This document shows positions 1 to 9,443 of a stretch of DNA of 53,974 nucleotides, piece by piece. The DNA is from Pirellulales bacterium. GTDB taxonomy: Bacteria > Planctomycetota > Planctomycetia > Pirellulales > JADZDJ01. The notes beneath the pieces were generated by a model. That model searched no databases and was not told where the DNA came from. It was given only the letters and a program-made list of their open reading frames with translations. Position numbers and translations under genes: made by a program. How positions within the stretch are numbered: position 1 is the first letter of the stretch; each line of letters starts with the position of its first letter. Where the stretch lies: contig DASRSD010000005.1 in the NCBI GenBank assembly GCA_035656635.1, positions 1 through 53,974 on the forward strand, read 5' to 3'.

Positions 1-2023
1 CGCCGGGAGCAACTTCGGCTTCAACTTCGTCGATGCCAAGTTTTTGAGCTACCGCTTGGGCCGTAGTGCGACTATCGCCGGTGAGCATCACAATGCGTAC
101 GCCATCGGCATGCAGCGCCGCAATTGCCTCTGGGGTACTCGCCTTGATGGGATCGGCCACCCCTAGCAAACCTTTCAGTTGTCCATCTACGGCAACGAAC
201 ATCACCGTTTGGCCATCGCGCCGGAGCGCTTCGGCACGCTCCAATTGCTGTGGCGGCATCACGATTTTCAAATCCTCCAACAGCTTCGCATTGCCGAGGG
301 CGACTTCTTGAGCCTCGATTTTTCCAATCACGCCTTTACCGGTAATAGATCGAAAGTTTTCGACCTCGGGCAGCACCAGCTGTTTTTCTTTCGCGCCGGC
401 GACAATTGCCGCAGCCAAGGGATGCTCGCTGGCCTTTTCCAGCGCAGCGGCCAACCGTAGGAATTTGGAATGGTCGTTTCCATGAGCAGAACCGGCGATT
501 GAGGGTTCCACCGTAATTAGCCGTGGCTTGCCTTCGGTCAGAGTGCCGGTCTTATCGACGACCAACACATCAACTTTTTCCAACATTTCCAATGCTTCGG
601 CATTTTTCACGAGCACACCGGCCAGCGCGCCGCGGCCTGTACCCACCATGATTGCCATTGGCGTGGCCAAACCGAGGGCACAAGGACACGCGATAATTAA
701 CACCGCCACCGCATTGACCACTGCGTACGCCAAGCGTGGTTCCGGTCCCACAATCAACCAAATGGCAAAGGCCAGAATTGCCACAACGATTACTGCCGGC
801 ACAAACCATGCGGCAACCACGTCCGCCAACCGCTGGATCGGAGCCCGGCTACGCTGGGCTTGGCTAACCATGCGCACAATTTGGGCCAGCAATGTTTCGC
901 TGCCCACCCGCTGGGCTTGCATCACGAGTGAGCCGGTACCGTTGACTGTGCCGCCGGTGACGTGATCGCCGGGTTGCTTTTCCACAGGAAGAGGCTCGCC
1001 GGTGATCATCGATTCATCCACGCTGCTAGCGCCTTCCAGCACCTCGCCGTCGACCGGCACTTTTTCGCCCGGCCGTACTCGCAATCGATCCTGGGGTTGC
1101 ACCTGGTCCAACGGCACATCGTGTTCGCTGCCATCGGCATTGATTCGCCGGGCATTTTTAGGCGCTAATCCCAACAAAGCGCGCAGGGCACTAGAAGTTT
1201 GCCCGCGCGAACGCAATTCCAGGACTTGACCCAAAAGCACCAGCGTGATGATCACGGCTGCCGCTTCAAAGTACACCTCGACTTGCCCACTGTGCCCGCG
1301 CAGCGATTCGGGAAATAAATTCGGTACGAAAGTAGCGACCACACTGAAACCGTAAGCCGCGCCGGTTCCCATGGCAATCAGCGTAAACATGTTGGGCGAG
1401 CGATGCACAATCGATTGCCAGCCGCGCTGAAAAAACGGCAAACCCGCCCACAGCACGACCGGCGTGGCTAGCGCGAATTCGACCCATCGCAGTGTGGTCG
1501 CACCCATCCAACTTTGTACCGGCATTCCAGGAAGCATGTCGAGCATGGCCAGGACCAGCAGCGGGCCGCTAAACGCCAAACTAATCCAAAAGCGGCGCGA
1601 CATCTCGACCAGTTCCGGGTTTGCTTCTTCCGCGCCCGTTATGGTTTGCGGTTCCAGCGCCATTCCGCAAATCGGGCAATTGCCAGACTGATCGCGCACA
1701 ATCTGCGGATGCATGGGACAAACCCATTGAGTGCGCGCCGCCGGAATTGCGGGCTGCTTTGGTTCAAGCGTCGGTTTGTCCGGCGACAACACTTTCAACT
1801 GCGGCCCAGATGCAACCGGCACAGAAGATAAATACCCCTCCGGCTGCGCTTGGAACTTTTTCAAGCAACCAGGACTGCAAAAATAATACGTGTGACCCTG
1901 GTATTCAAAATGGCCTGCCGCGCGGGCCGGATCAACGAGCATGCCACACACAGGATCACGAGCTTTGGCCAGCCCCGAAGCAGGTGCAGGAAGGTGTTGA
2001 TGCTCAGAGCTGATTTTTTTCAT
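1..2023 (-). CDS. Copper-type P1B ATPase (partial, 3' end beyond window)
   Basis: This is a heavy-metal translocating P-type ATPase of the inner membrane, most like CopA-type Cu(I) exporters. The first 674 codons are visible and the reading frame stays open to the window edge. A YHS metal-binding domain lies near residues 25-65 (DPVCGM, then YYFCSPGC). A heavy-metal-binding zinc-ribbon-like segment follows at about 100-130 (CPMHPQI, CPICGM). The ATPase core has TGE at residue 341, the ion-site CPC at 446-448 within [11 protein letters not shown], the phosphorylated Asp 490 in [10 protein letters not shown], a SEHPL nucleotide-binding motif, and TGD at 648. There is no N-terminal HMA domain; the YHS and CPMHP modules replace it. 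All these motifs sit in one frame from the ATG at 2023, which overlaps the last 20 bases of trpD, so the two are probably co-transcribed. CPC points to copper or silver, but the ion is inferred. Confidence 0.93.
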   Translation of the reverse strand, partial: MKKISSEHQHLPAPASGLAKARDPVCGMLVDPARAAGHFEYQGHTYYFCSPGCLKKFQAQPEGYLSSVPVASGPQLKVLSPDKPTLEPKQPAIPAARTQWVCPMHPQIVRDQSGNCPICGMALEPQTITGAEEANPELVEMSRRFWISLAFSGPLLVLAMLDMLPGMPVQSWMGATTLRWVEFALATPVVLWAGLPFFQRGWQSIVHRSPNMFTLIAMGTGAAYGFSVVATFVPNLFPESLRGHSGQVEVYFEAAAVIITLVLLGQVLELRSRGQTSSALRALLGLAPKNARRINADGSEHDVPLDQVQPQDRLRVRPGEKVPVDGEVLEGASSVDESMITGEPLPVEKQPGDHVTGGTVNGTGSLVMQAQRVGSETLLAQIVRMVSQAQRSRAPIQRLADVVAAWFVPAVIVVAILAFAIWLIVGPEPRLAYAVVNAVAVLIIACPCALGLATPMAIMVGTGRGALAGVLVKNAEALEMLEKVDVLVVDKTGTLTEGKPRLITVEPSIAGSAHGNDHSKFLRLAAALEKASEHPLAAAIVAGAKEKQLVLPEVENFRSITGKGVIGKIEAQEVALGNAKLLEDLKIVMPPQQLERAEALRRDGQTVMFVAVDGQLKGLLGVADPIKASTPEAIAALHADGVRIVMLTGDSRTTAQAVAQKLGIDEVEAEVAPG

Positions 2024-3032
2024 TGGTCAACTCCACCAGCCGCGTAAGCAAATGTTGTGCAGCGCCCGAATTAATCGCTTGGTGCGCCATTTGGACGCCC
2101 TCGGGCAATGAGCCTGCCTTGCCAGAGATCCATAATGCGGCGGCAGCATTGGCGGCTACAATCTCGCGCGCCGGACCAGTTTCTCCTGCTAGCAACCGTT
2201 GGATTAAATTTGCACTTTGCCCACTATCTTCTACGATCAACGGTTCGAGCGAAACTGCCGGAGGCAAGCCGAAATCGGCCGCAGTCCAGCGGAGTTCATT
2301 CAGTGTGCCGTCGTGGACGACCTCTGTAACATGGGTTTCGCCGGCCAGGGTCACTTCGCCCAATTCGCCGTCGCCGCTAACGACCACGGAATGTTGCGTC
2401 CCCAAACGGGCCAAAGCTTTCGCCATGGTTTGGCGCAACTCCGCCCGGCCAACACCGAGTAATTGAAACGGCGCACCGGCAGGGTTACATAAGGGTCCCA
2501 GCAAATTGAAGATGGTTGGCACACCCAAGCGGCGGCGAACATCCGCCACACGCTTCATCGTCGGATGCATCAGTGGTGCAAAACAAAAACAAATGCCCAA
2601 CTCGTCCAGGCAACGCTCAACGCAGGGCACATCGGCGGCAACGTTTACCCCCAAAGCAGCCAGCACGTCGGCGGAGCCAGTGCAGCTGGTTACCGCGCGA
2701 TTGCCGTGCTTTGCGACCGGCACGCCAGCAGCAGCCGTAACCAAGGCGGCCGTCGTGCTAATGTTGAACAATCGAGAGCCTACACCGCCGGTGCCACACG
2801 TATCGATCACAGTACGATGTCGAGTGCGGATCGGCAGCATGTGCTTGCGAAGCGAAAGGGCCGCGCCGGCAATTTCTTCCACGGTTTCGCCCTTGGCACG
2901 CAAGGCTGTTAGAAGCAGGGCGATTTGCTCTTCCGGCAATTGCCCCTCCATGACCGCGTCGAAAACAGCGGTTGTTTCTGGCTGAGCCAGGTTTTCTCCG
3001 GCCGCCAAACGACCGAGTGCGGCAGTAATCAT
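2004..3032 (-). CDS. trpD: Anthranilate phosphoribosyltransferase (divergent active site)
   Basis: TrpD transfers the phosphoribosyl group of PRPP to anthranilate in tryptophan synthesis. The 342-residue length and the family landmarks are normal: CGTGG, FNIST, KHGNR, TGSADVL and a [10 protein letters not shown] segment. Two conserved acidic positions look replaced. The usual GTGGD reads GTGGV, and the usual DGLDE stretch that holds the Mg-PRPP ligands reads DGELGE, so the first Asp of the DE pair aligns with Gly. The enzyme may therefore be altered or impaired; I infer this from family knowledge. No other trp gene is in the window. The next gene downstream, a copper ATPase, starts inside its 3' end. 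The ATG at 3032 gives the usual N-terminus. Confidence 0.9.
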   Translation of the reverse strand: MITAALGRLAAGENLAQPETTAVFDAVMEGQLPEEQIALLLTALRAKGETVEEIAGAALSLRKHMLPIRTRHRTVIDTCGTGGVGSRLFNISTTAALVTAAAGVPVAKHGNRAVTSCTGSADVLAALGVNVAADVPCVERCLDELGICFCFAPLMHPTMKRVADVRRRLGVPTIFNLLGPLCNPAGAPFQLLGVGRAELRQTMAKALARLGTQHSVVVSGDGELGEVTLAGETHVTEVVHDGTLNELRWTAADFGLPPAVSLEPLIVEDSGQSANLIQRLLAGETGPAREIVAANAAAALWISGKAGSLPEGVQMAHQAINSGAAQHLLTRLVELTNEKNQL

Positions 3033-3228
3033 ATGGTTGCGCTGCGTAGAAGGATGGGTCCAAAAATTCTATCGCCCCGCAGCAATTGGGGAATGGGGAG
3101 TTGAGAAAATCAATGCATTCCTCGCGAAAATATCAGACGTTCTTCGCTGCTGGAATATGAAAGCGGCTTGGGTTAGGATCGAGGCCACTTGCAGCACCGT
3201 TTGCACATGAATTGAATTGGAAGGTCCA

Positions 3229-4491
3229 ATGCTGATCTATCGCCCGATCATTGGTGTCGTCGCCCTGAGCGTCTGGGCTGCCAGCGTGGCGGCGGGTGCC
3301 CAAGAGTGGACGCGATTTCGAGGCCCAAACGGACAGGGACAAAGCGATTCGGCTGCGACCATCCCCATCACCTGGACCGAAAGCGACTACAACTGGAAGG
3401 CGCCATTACCGGGCGTTGGGCATTCGTCGCCGGTCATTTGGGGCGATCAGGTGTTTATCACCTGCGCTGAGCCAGACACCGCCGCACGGCACGTGCTGTG
3501 TTTGAATACCGCCACAGGCCAAAAATTGTGGCAGCGAGATTTTCCTGGAGCTAAATATCACGTCCACACGCAAAATAACTTTGCCGTCAGCACGCCCGCT
3601 TTGGATGCGCAGCGCATTTATTTGGCCTGGGCTTCCGCCGATAAGTTCACGCTGCAGGCGTTAACGCATGCAGGCGATTCCGTCTGGGAAATCGATTTGG
3701 GGCCATTTGTCAGCCAGCACGGTTTTGGCACATCGCCGATCGTGGTGGACGATGAGGTAATTATCACCGACGATCAAGAAGGCGATCAGCGGTTCCTCCT
3801 TGCCGTCGACTCAGCCACGGGACAAGAACGTTGGAAAATTCCCCGCAAGTATGCCGATAACCGACAGAACGCTTCCTATGCCACCCCTTGCATTTTGGAA
3901 ACAAAGGCTGGACGCGAATTGATCGTGTGCAGTTGGGCATACGGCATTACCAGCCACGATTTGAAAACCGGAGCCGTAAATTGGGAAGCGCCCGTGTTCA
4001 AACTGCGACCGGTGGGTTCCCCCGTCTTGGCTGACGGTTTGATTCTTGCCAACTGCGGCGAGGGGCAAGAAGGCAAAGGAAATAACATGGTCGTGGCCAT
4101 CAAGCCCGGGAGCAAAGAGGGTGCCCCATATGAATTGGCGTACAGCATCCCCAAATCGTCGGCTCCGTATGTGACCACCATTTGCACCGCAGGCGATTTG
4201 GCTTTCTTGTGGGGCGACGGCGGAATTGTCAGTTGCATTGATGTACCAACCGGCAAGATTCACTGGCGTCAACGAGTGGGGGGAATTTTTTATGGTTCGC
4301 CGGTGCGAGTGGGCGATCGCATTTATTGCATTTCGCTCGATGGCGACGTCGTGGTGCTCGCCGCCTCGTCGGAATATAAACTGCTGGCCCGCAACCCGCT
4401 GGGCGAAGGCAGCCAGGCAACGCCCGCCATTGCGGATGGCAAAATGTACCTGCGCACCCTGTCGCATCTGATTTCGATCGGCGGAAAATAA
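3229..4491 (+). CDS. Exported PQQ-like beta-propeller repeat protein
   Basis: The 420-residue protein begins with a signal peptide (about residues 1-22, ending AAGAQ) and then shows repeated blades with the typical TGxxxW element: TGQKLWQ, TGQERWK, TGAVNWE and TGKIHWR. This is the PQQ-binding-like WD propeller fold, very common in exported planctomycete proteins and usually without a bound quinone. No catalytic residues of a PQQ dehydrogenase are evident, so its function is unknown; a scaffold or binding role is an inference. I chose the ATG at 3229 rather than the in-frame TTG at 3217 because GGAAGG lies about six bases upstream of it. It stands alone, between the divergent trpD and an adenylating enzyme gene. 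Confidence 0.88.
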   Translation: MLIYRPIIGVVALSVWAASVAAGAQEWTRFRGPNGQGQSDSAATIPITWTESDYNWKAPLPGVGHSSPVIWGDQVFITCAEPDTAARHVLCLNTATGQKLWQRDFPGAKYHVHTQNNFAVSTPALDAQRIYLAWASADKFTLQALTHAGDSVWEIDLGPFVSQHGFGTSPIVVDDEVIITDDQEGDQRFLLAVDSATGQERWKIPRKYADNRQNASYATPCILETKAGRELIVCSWAYGITSHDLKTGAVNWEAPVFKLRPVGSPVLADGLILANCGEGQEGKGNNMVVAIKPGSKEGAPYELAYSIPKSSAPYVTTICTAGDLAFLWGDGGIVSCIDVPTGKIHWRQRVGGIFYGSPVRVGDRIYCISLDGDVVVLAASSEYKLLARNPLGEGSQATPAIADGKMYLRTLSHLISIGGK

Positions 4492-4600
4492 ATTATCTTA
4501 TTCGCCCGGTGCTGCGATGCCGAGAAAGCTGTATTTCTTAGATGTTTGGTCAGACCGAGTGCAACTACAAAAAAACGCTGCGCAGCATAGAATTTGAGTG

Positions 4601-5887
4601 ATGACACCCACTACCGCCGCTGAACGCCGCCGCTTGGAATCATTGCCGCGCGCAGAGTTGGAGCAATATCAACTGCGACGGTTGAACGCATTACTAAACC
4701 AGGCATTGCCGTCCAACCAGTTTTATGCGCAAAAATTGGCGCGGATGAAACAGCCCATCGAGTCGCTGGCAGAATTCGCGCAGTGGCCATTCACATTCAA
4801 AGAAGAGTTGATGGGTCCGGCAAGCGGGGGCGACACTGCGAACAATCACACGTGGCCGCGGGAACGGTATTCGCGCTTTCATCAAACTTCCGGCGCCAGC
4901 GGGCGACCGATGGTGGTGCTCGATATGCCGGAAGATTGGCAATGGGTGCTGGAATGTTGGCAATACGTGCTGGATGCGGCGGGCGTGGATTCCGGCGATC
5001 GAGTGCTGATGGCCTTTTCGTTTGGTCCGCACATCGGGTTCTGGGGCGCTTATGAAGCATTTTGCCAGCGGGGAGCGCTGGTCATTCCCACCGGCGGCAT
5101 GAACTCGCTGCAACGCTTGGAATTGGTCCGACACAACGAGCCCACCGTGGTGTGTTGTACCCCTAGCTATGCGCTGCATTTGGCTGAAGTGGCGGGACAG
5201 CACGATATTGATATTGCGCAATGCGGCGTGCGAATATTGGTTTTGGCAGGCGAGCCCGGTGGATCGGTGCCCGCCGTCCGCGGCAGATTGGAACAATTGT
5301 GGAATGCCCAGGTGCATGACCATTGCGGGGCAACGGAAGTAGGTCCCTGGGGCTTTGGAGAACCGCATGGTCAAGGGCTACATGTGATTGAGTCCGAATA
5401 TATTGCCGAGTTCTTATCCTTGGCGACCGGTGGACCGGCCGAGGATGGCGAGGAAGCGGAGTTGGTGATCACAAACTTGGGTCGGATTGGATGCCCGGTG
5501 TTGCGCTACCGCACGGGCGACGTCGTGCGCCCCACCTGGCTGCACTCGGAAGCCAATCGATTTGTGTTCCTCGCTGGCGGTGTGCTGGGCCGGAACGACG
5601 ACATGCTGGTGGTTCGCGGCGTCAATGTGTTTCCCAGCAGCATCGACCATATTTTGCGAAGCTTTCCGGAAGTGGTGGAGTACCGGGCCACGGTTTACAA
5701 AGTTTCGGAGATGGATCGCTTGCGGATCGAAATTGAAGATCGCCTGGAGCAGCCGGATCGAATTTTGCAGGAATTCAAACTACGGATTGGCCTGCGTGTA
5801 GAAGTGGAATCAGTTCCACTGGGTTCTTTGCCCCGATTTGAAGGCAAGGGAAAGCGATTTATTGATAACCGGGAACTGCCACGATGA
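4601..5887 (+). CDS. PaaK-like AMP-binding CoA ligase
   Basis: This 428-residue protein belongs to the phenylacetate-CoA ligase branch of adenylate-forming enzymes, which activate a carboxylic acid with ATP and pass it to CoA. The ATP-binding loop TSGASGRP is near residue 95, CGATEVGPWG near 243, and YRTGDVVR near 305. The small C-terminal domain has RGVNVFPSSI, the usual PaaK form. The substrate cannot be told from the sequence. The next gene overlaps it by ATGA (5884-5887), so the two are translationally coupled. The frame also allows GTG at 4598, directly before the ATG. Confidence 0.87.
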   Translation: MTPTTAAERRRLESLPRAELEQYQLRRLNALLNQALPSNQFYAQKLARMKQPIESLAEFAQWPFTFKEELMGPASGGDTANNHTWPRERYSRFHQTSGASGRPMVVLDMPEDWQWVLECWQYVLDAAGVDSGDRVLMAFSFGPHIGFWGAYEAFCQRGALVIPTGGMNSLQRLELVRHNEPTVVCCTPSYALHLAEVAGQHDIDIAQCGVRILVLAGEPGGSVPAVRGRLEQLWNAQVHDHCGATEVGPWGFGEPHGQGLHVIESEYIAEFLSLATGGPAEDGEEAELVITNLGRIGCPVLRYRTGDVVRPTWLHSEANRFVFLAGGVLGRNDDMLVVRGVNVFPSSIDHILRSFPEVVEYRATVYKVSEMDRLRIEIEDRLEQPDRILQEFKLRIGLRVEVESVPLGSLPRFEGKGKRFIDNRELPR

Positions 5888-6225
5888 GCTCCATGTCACC
5901 CCAGCCGATCCAGCTCTCTCGCTCGGGCGACAATGCAATCGTAATTCATTGGAGCGATGGCGGACTGCGTCAGTATTCGTTCCGCGAATTGCGCGATGCT
6001 TGTCCCTGTGCCACCTGCCGCGAGAAGCGCTCTGCGGTTCCGGAAGCGGCGAATCTCTTGCCGGTGTTGTCGGCATCGGAAGCTCGACCACTGCAAATTG
6101 CCAAGATGGAGCCGGTGGGTAATTATGCTTACTCCATCGAATTCAGCGACGGTCACAACACGGGCATTTACACGTTGGACCTGCTCCGGCAACTCGGCCA
6201 CGAGGCTCCCGGCAAATCGGCCTGA
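5884..6225 (+). CDS. DUF971 family protein
   Basis: The 113-residue protein matches the DUF971 fold, also found at the N-terminus of gamma-butyrobetaine hydroxylase-like proteins. Visible signs are IHWSDG near the start, the paired cysteines CPCATC at about residue 41, and the closing YTLDLLRQL. The Cys pairs suggest a metal site. Related proteins sit next to iron-sulfur and ParA/Mrp genes in other genomes, but here the partner is the PaaK-like ligase, with a 4-base overlap. No reaction is established for the family. Confidence 0.85.
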   Translation: MSSMSPQPIQLSRSGDNAIVIHWSDGGLRQYSFRELRDACPCATCREKRSAVPEAANLLPVLSASEARPLQIAKMEPVGNYAYSIEFSDGHNTGIYTLDLLRQLGHEAPGKSA

Positions 6226-6266
6226 GGTTTACCAGCAACCCAGCGAATCAATCGCAGCCGGCGCAT

Positions 6267-6749
6267 TCACATCAAGCTGCCCGACTGCGGATCCACGCCC
6301 ACGCCTTTGGTCAATTCGATAAGCGCGTCCATCACGCTCAGTAGTGCGCTGGGATCCAGCATTTCGCTTTCCTCGTCTCCCTCGTTGTCGGAAACCTGTT
6401 CGAAGTGCAGAATATCGAACTTCGCATCGCACTGACCAAGCTGCGCAAGTTTCGGACGATCCGAGGCATCAATGTTGCCTTTCATGTCGCGCTGCAGTTC
6501 ATCCACTTGGTCCGAGACTTCCTCGCCCGACACATAGCTGATGTCCATGGCAGCATAATCTTGCGGAGAGCGGAGCGAAACGGAATCGAAATGGCCAGCG
6601 TCATCCGCCTCGCCGTTGCTCAGTTCAAATCGGGGATTAATTTTCAGTAAGCGGCGCTTAACCTGTTCCAGCATGGGCCGCCGCGCAGAATCAAATAGCA
6701 CAAAATAAGTTTCGCGCCATTTAAAATCGTGATTTTCGAAAGTAGACAT
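6267..6749 (-). CDS. Conserved hypothetical protein (160 aa)
   Basis: I do not recognise a named family. The protein is acidic and soluble, with an aromatic N-terminus (FKWRETYFVLF) that resembles small planctomycete proteins of unknown role, and a Glu/Asp-rich segment (NEGDEESEM) before the C-terminal helix. No signal peptide or membrane segment is visible. It lies downstream of proC and an 80-residue gene on the same strand, with a gap of 69 bases, and may share their transcript. The frame is open to a GTG at 6770; I prefer the ATG at 6749. Confidence 0.6.
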   Translation of the reverse strand: MSTFENHDFKWRETYFVLFDSARRPMLEQVKRRLLKINPRFELSNGEADDAGHFDSVSLRSPQDYAAMDISYVSGEEVSDQVDELQRDMKGNIDASDRPKLAQLGQCDAKFDILHFEQVSDNEGDEESEMLDPSALLSVMDALIELTKGVGVDPQSGSLM

Positions 6750-6818
6750 CGTTGATTTCTTAATTGTCACTCAGCCGTGCGATGGTCTCCTGCGCAATCT
6801 CCGCGCCGCAAGGCTGCA

Positions 6819-7061
6819 TTACTGAGGCTCTTCCCATTCTTCATCTTCGCCCCCTACGCTCCCCTGCCACTGTTCCAAGGCATTCAACACCGCATCACGC
6901 TCCTCACGCTTGGCCCAGACCGATTCGCCCTGTTCCAGGCGAATTTCGTAGTTGCCTTCCTGCGTGCAATCGTCATGACCGCAAAAGTGTGGAACTGCCG
7001 CAATCCACACAATCCGGTACAAGGGAATATGTTTGTCGTCGACGATACAAAAGATGGACAT
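6819..7061 (-). CDS. Small acidic conserved hypothetical protein (80 aa)
   Basis: An 80-residue protein of unknown function. It opens with MSIFCIVDDKHIPLYRIVWI, has a Cys/His cluster (HFCGHDDC), and ends with a very acidic tail rich in Glu and Trp. The Cys/His cluster could bind a metal, but this is only a suggestion. It starts 29 bases after proC on the same strand and is followed by another unknown gene, so the three look like an operon. Confidence 0.55.
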   Translation of the reverse strand: MSIFCIVDDKHIPLYRIVWIAAVPHFCGHDDCTQEGNYEIRLEQGESVWAKREERDAVLNALEQWQGSVGGEDEEWEEPQ

Positions 7062-7090
7062 AATTCACTTTGTCAATATATACGCTTCAG

Positions 7091-7903
7091 TTATCCGTTC
7101 GCCAATTCCGTCGCGCGACGGGCGGCAGCTTCCACAGCGGAAATTAATGCGCCTCGCACGCCGTGGTTTTCCAATACATGTAAGCCTGCAATCGTGGTGC
7201 CGCCCGGACTTGCCACGCGGTCTTTCAGCACTCCGGGATGATCTCCCGTGGAGAGGACCATTTGTGCTGCCCCTTTCATGGTCTGAGCAGCAAGTTTCAG
7301 TGCGACGTCACGAGTCAGCCCCAGTCGCACGCCGCCGTCGGCTAGGGCCTCAATCATCAGATATACAAAGGCTGGACCCGAGCCCGACAAGCCGGTGACG
7401 GCGTCCAACAGTTTTTCTTCCACCTGAATCGCTAACCCCACGGAACCGAATAATTGTGCCACTAGTTCGGCGTCTGCTTTGTTCGTGGCCGGTCCCAGGC
7501 AGTACGCACTTGCACTTTGGCCCACTAAACATGGCGTGTTGGGCATCACGCGCACGAGCCGACACTCCCCCAGGACTTCTGCGAGCGATTGCAAACGGAT
7601 GCCGGTGACAATCGAAATGACTAATTTTTCATTTCCCAAGGCGCCATGCAGTTCTGCCAGCGCCGCCTTTGCTTGCTGCGGTTTAACCGCCAGCACAACT
7701 ATATCGCATCGACGGGCGACAATCGTATTGTCCGAAGCGATGCTGCAATCCGGAAGTACCCGCTGAAATTCTGCGAGTGCATCCGCCAGCGGATCGGCCG
7801 CCACAATTTGCCTCTCAGCTAGCAAACCGGCAGTGGTAAATCCGCGCGCCATGGCCCGAGCCATTTGTCCTGCGCCAATGAAACCAATGGTTTGCTTCAA
7901 CAT
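7091..7903 (-). CDS. proC: Pyrroline-5-carboxylate reductase
   Basis: ProC reduces pyrroline-5-carboxylate to proline with NAD(P)H, the last step of proline synthesis, in the cytoplasm. The 270-residue length is normal. The N-terminal Rossmann motif is IGFIGAGQMA. The middle has AVKPQ and the RVMPNTPC segment, and the C-terminal helical domain carries the family signature TGLSGSGPAFVY followed by the PGGTTIAGL substrate loop. Two small unknown genes follow on the same strand. Confidence 0.95.
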   Translation of the reverse strand: MLKQTIGFIGAGQMARAMARGFTTAGLLAERQIVAADPLADALAEFQRVLPDCSIASDNTIVARRCDIVVLAVKPQQAKAALAELHGALGNEKLVISIVTGIRLQSLAEVLGECRLVRVMPNTPCLVGQSASAYCLGPATNKADAELVAQLFGSVGLAIQVEEKLLDAVTGLSGSGPAFVYLMIEALADGGVRLGLTRDVALKLAAQTMKGAAQMVLSTGDHPGVLKDRVASPGGTTIAGLHVLENHGVRGALISAVEAAARRATELANG

Positions 7904-8366
7904 ACAAAAAGGCTTTCCGGCCGTATGGCGTATCCGGGATCGCTTATGGCTTGCCGCAGGGTCTATCGCTGCTAGCGTGCTTCTTGCAATGCTACGTTAC
8001 GCGGCAGAAACCGACAACCGGAAGCAAAACTGGGTTGCAAGAACAATTCTGAAAATGCGAGGGCGGTTCCCCCGACTGATACAGTCGGGCTATCTGCCAA
8101 TGGTCTCCCGACCCTAAATTCCCCGGCAAATACGTCTGGACCAAAAGCACCGTTTTTGCGACACTTCGCGACCTTTTCAGACTGTCCAGCTGGCGAAATC
8201 CGTCGAGAGAAATCAACCCTGAGCGGTCTGCGCCTGACCAGACACTTTTCCAATTCGTCAATCGCGCCCGATGCTCAATCCGGAAAGTATCTGCAGCCCA
8301 TTGTGCGGAATCGTCCGAAAAATTTAAAGCTTACAACAATCAACCATATCACGGAGGTCTCAGACC
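7904..8366. other. Gene-free stretch between proC and a small exported gene
   Basis: This divergent intergenic region should hold the promoters of proC and of the gene at 8367. The only structure I see is the palindrome at 8071-8089 and a strong ribosome binding site GGAGGT at its right end. No coding frame is convincing. Confidence 0.5.
8071..8089. repeat. Palindrome CCCGACTG-N3-CAGTCGGG, copy 1
   Basis: A perfect 8-base stem with a 3-base loop (CCCGACTG ATA CAGTCGGG). The same stem with a different loop recurs at 44860-44878, so it is a dispersed palindrome of the REP type rather than a gene-specific site. Confidence 0.7.
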
Positions 8367-8657
8367 ATGTCGAAGCGTCGCATGTTAGGCGCCGGGTGCC
8401 TATTGGCAATTTTGAGTATAGGCATTCCAGCTTATGCCCAAGGAGTGAGCTGGCTACCATCCGCTTCCAGCTCGAAGCAAGAGGCTTCGGCCGATGCTGC
8501 TCAGGGTGTACAAAAAGACGATTCGCAATTGACGGTTGTGAACGCCAGTCCAGATGACAACGCTTCGATTGTCGACACCGCCGCCAAAAAGAAGAAAAAA
8601 TCATTCTGGGATAACAAAGTCTTTCACCCGACACAGTGGTTTTCTAAGAAAAAGTAA
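8367..8657 (+). CDS. Small exported hypothetical protein (96 aa)
   Basis: The protein has a clear signal peptide (basic start, hydrophobic core, cleavage near AYAQG at about residue 26). The mature part is short and polar and ends with a lysine-rich tail, KKKKKSFWDNKVFHPTQWF then SKKK. The start is well supported: GGAGGT lies ten bases before the ATG. Two more tiny exported proteins follow on the same strand, and all three may be transcribed together. The function is unknown. The basic, aromatic tail could bind an anionic partner such as a membrane or nucleic acid, which is an inference. Confidence 0.7.
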   Translation: MSKRRMLGAGCLLAILSIGIPAYAQGVSWLPSASSSKQEASADAAQGVQKDDSQLTVVNASPDDNASIVDTAAKKKKKSFWDNKVFHPTQWFSKKK

Positions 8658-8681
8658 ACCCAAAAGACATTAGGCGAAGGT

Positions 8682-8837
8682 ATGTTCCGGATGGAAAGAT
8701 TTATCAGGGCGTTGGTTATTCTGATCTTCACCGTGGCGCTGACCGCTGCCACCGGCTGTAGTCTGTTCCAACCCCAACAGCCGAAAAAGCCGCTCACCGT
8801 TGAAGACTGGATGCTTCAACCACGCATACAGCCCTAA
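8682..8837 (+). CDS. Tiny lipoprotein (51 aa)
   Basis: A 51-codon frame beginning 24 bases after the previous gene. It encodes a basic N-terminus, a hydrophobic core and a lipobox TAATGC with Cys at residue 26, so the mature lipoprotein is only about 26 residues long. The mature part ends VEDWMLQPRIQP. I believe short Trp-Met-Pro tails of this kind recur in small planctomycete lipoproteins, but I could not check. A GAAGG lies just upstream of the ATG. Its function is unknown. Confidence 0.6.
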   Translation: MFRMERFIRALVILIFTVALTAATGCSLFQPQQPKKPLTVEDWMLQPRIQP

Positions 8838-8955
8838 ATGCCGTACTGATCGATCGAATTCGATGCACGGCATTGCTCCGTCGGAAATTTCTTATTCGCA
8901 CAAACAATTACAGCTCCGTTTGACAATGGGGGTGTACCGCAGGATCTTCCAGAGC

Positions 8956-9135
8956 ATGAAATCAAATTGCTTCTTCTTATGTTGGCTGGGACTCGTGGTA
9001 CCGCTTGCCGCCGGCTGCACTAGCAACCAACGCCCAACAGCTGCGATCCCCAAACCCAGTCACGCCGCAGCGGTTGCCAACGATTTCCCCACTCCGATGC
9101 CAACAGGCGTTCCCGCCGGATCGGCCACAAAGTAA
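8956..9135 (+). CDS. Small lipoprotein (59 aa)
   Basis: A 59-residue protein with a typical lipoprotein signal: MKSN, hydrophobic core FFLCWLGLVVPL, lipobox LAAGC. The mature part is about 39 residues, rich in Pro, Ala and Thr, and has no recognisable domain. It would be anchored to a membrane by its N-terminal Cys. In-frame upstream starts exist (for example ATG at 8926), but they would bury the signal peptide, so 8956 is preferred. It is the third of three short exported proteins in a row. Confidence 0.55.
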   Translation: MKSNCFFLCWLGLVVPLAAGCTSNQRPTAAIPKPSHAAAVANDFPTPMPTGVPAGSATK

Positions 9136-9443
9136 ACGAAGATTGGCACTTACGGGGACGGCGGCTATTCAAAAAGTGCGAATCGCCCTTCGCTATCTTC
9201 TCAGGTCAGCGTATTTTTGCTATGAATATGGTTTGTAAAGCAGACCCGTAGGACTGTCGGCAGCACACGAAATTTTTCCGGAATTGGATGCCGAAAGAAC
9301 GCTGCACCCACCATCGTTGCTCTACCCCACGAGTTGTCAGTCCTCCGCTCGTCTGCTAGATCGTGTGTGTTCCTTATAGTTTGGCCGCTGGCAAGATTCG
9401 CTGAGAATTGGCGGCCGTTTATTCGGTTCTTCGGTGCGTGGCC
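9136..9443. other. Gene-free stretch
   Basis: No supported gene, repeat or hairpin was found here. Open frames on the minus strand look non-coding. It presumably holds the promoter of the gene at 9444. Confidence 0.4.
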
